A DNA stretch of 59,434 nt from Rubrivivax sp. Lineage in GTDB: Bacteria > Pseudomonadota > Gammaproteobacteria > Burkholderiales > Burkholderiaceae_C. The translations under genes and the position numbers were made by a program. Location: positions 1 through 59,434 of the forward strand of contig JADCGP010000035.1 in NCBI GenBank assembly GCA_020248915.1, given 5' to 3'. The notes below the pieces were generated by a model. It worked only from the letters and a program-made list of their open reading frames with translations, had not been told where the DNA came from and made no database searches. Below, piece by piece: positions 58,739 to 59,434 of this stretch. The first letter of the stretch is position 1. The number at the start of each line of letters is the position of its first letter.

Positions 58739-59434
58739 ATGCCCACCCTACCTCACACCGAGCAACCCGACACCCGACACCCCGAGCTGGACCGCTACGA
58801 CAGCGAGGCCCTGGTGCACGCCTTCGTGGACGACCAGTTCGAGGCCGTGCGCGCCGTGCAGGCCGCCGCGCCCGCGCTGGCCCGGGCGGTGGATGCGGCA
58901 CTGCCGCGCATCCAAGCCGGCGGCCGCTTGCTCTACGTCGGCGCCGGCACCTCGGGCCGCTTGGGCCTGCTCGACAGCGTCGAGCTCTACCCCACCTTCA
59001 GCTGGCCGCCCGAGCGCGCCAAGTCCCTGCTGGCCGGCGGCCCGCCCGCGCTGTACCGCGCCGTGGAAGGCGCAGAGGACGACGCCGACATGGGCGCGAG
59101 CGACCTGCACAGCCTCAAGCCCACGCCGCAGGACGTGGTGCTGTGCATCGCCGCCAGCGGGGCCACGCCCTACGTGATGGGCGCGCTGCACGCGGCGAGA
59201 GCCATCGGCAGCCTGACCTTGGGCTTTGCCAACAACGAGGGCGCGCCGGTTGCCGAGCAGGCCGACGTGGGCGTCACGCTCAACACCGGCCCCGAGGTCA
59301 TCAGCGGCAGCACGCGCCTGAAGGCCGGCACGGCGCAGAAGATCGCGCTCAACACCTTCAGCAGCAGCTTGATGGTGAAGCTGCACAAGGTCTACGGCAA
59401 CCTGATGGTGGACGTGAAGGCCACCAACGCCAAG
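58739..59434 (+). CDS. murQ: N-acetylmuramic acid 6-phosphate etherase (partial, runs off the window)
   Basis: The frame from ATG 58739 is open to the last base (232 codons seen; the family has about 300). It carries the sugar isomerase (SIS) fold motifs: YVGAGTSGRLGLLDSVEL, the ASGATPYV phosphosugar loop and TGPEVISGSTRLKAGTAQK, the MurQ signature. The enzyme cleaves the lactyl ether of MurNAc-6-phosphate during peptidoglycan recycling. Its neighbour is a DacB-like remnant, so this may once have been a cell-wall turnover cluster. Confidence 0.94.
   Translation, partial: MPTLPHTEQPDTRHPELDRYDSEALVHAFVDDQFEAVRAVQAAAPALARAVDAALPRIQAGGRLLYVGAGTSGRLGLLDSVELYPTFSWPPERAKSLLAGGPPALYRAVEGAEDDADMGASDLHSLKPTPQDVVLCIAASGATPYVMGALHAARAIGSLTLGFANNEGAPVAEQADVGVTLNTGPEVISGSTRLKAGTAQKIALNTFSSSLMVKLHKVYGNLMVDVKATNAK

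Overview
The window is a very GC-rich bacterial chromosome segment. It most resembles a betaproteobacterium of the order Burkholderiales. The reasons are a Bug-type tripartite-tricarboxylate receptor, a two-haem cytochrome c4-like protein, a TamA/TamB pair, a BTAD-type regulator and dense NNG/NNC codon use with GTG starts. No taxonomic marker such as an rRNA is present, so this is inference.

Layout. (1) Positions 1-6163, + strand: an apparent aromatic/arylglyoxylate catabolic operon. It holds the tail of an upstream gene ending in a Pro-Arg-Lys repeat, a LivF ATPase joined in frame to an aldehyde dehydrogenase, a Bug receptor, a MetE-C-like protein and a benzoylformate-decarboxylase-type ThDP enzyme. 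(2) 6224-20128: mostly housekeeping genes: waaA, a phosphomannomutase/phosphoglucomutase, a LytS/LytTR two-component pair, alkylation repair (Ada/AraC-AlkA fusion and Ogt), a cytochrome c4-like protein, MoxR, a GNAT acetyltransferase, an S9 peptidase, a quinone oxidoreductase and a VWA/CoxE-like protein. (3) 20125-26628: TamA and TamB, then a tRNA-Arg(CCT). (4) 26931-31985: a conserved hypothetical gene, divergent Fbp-type iron-transport genes around a Fur-like palindrome, and a CtpA protease. (5) 32077-39400: a LOG-family protein, arginase, a chemotaxis receptor, a SulP transporter, a C26 peptidase and MTA/SAH nucleosidase.

(6) 39478-53959, all on the minus strand, is the most unusual part. 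It encodes a large BTAD/STAND regulator, two membrane proteins and about nine exported or presumed exported proteins of unknown function. One of these is CsgG-like, and two are paralogues of each other. Three transcription units in this block each start with the same 20-bp element, GGAGCGACGCTCGCGTCACG on the minus strand, followed after exactly ten bases by a TA-starting hexamer. I read it as a co-regulated, apparently undescribed cell-envelope/secretion locus. One of the paralogues carries an in-frame amber codon exactly at its signal-peptide cleavage site and has lost its proper stop.

(7) 54398-59434: a peptide-type ABC receptor, then a graveyard of mobile and defence genes. It contains an amber-interrupted HicB-like antitoxin, an N-terminal Cas9 (RuvC-I) fragment fused to a decayed IS5-family transposase with a 12-G frameshift, a truncated DacB-like carboxypeptidase without a KTG box, and the start of murQ, which runs off the window.
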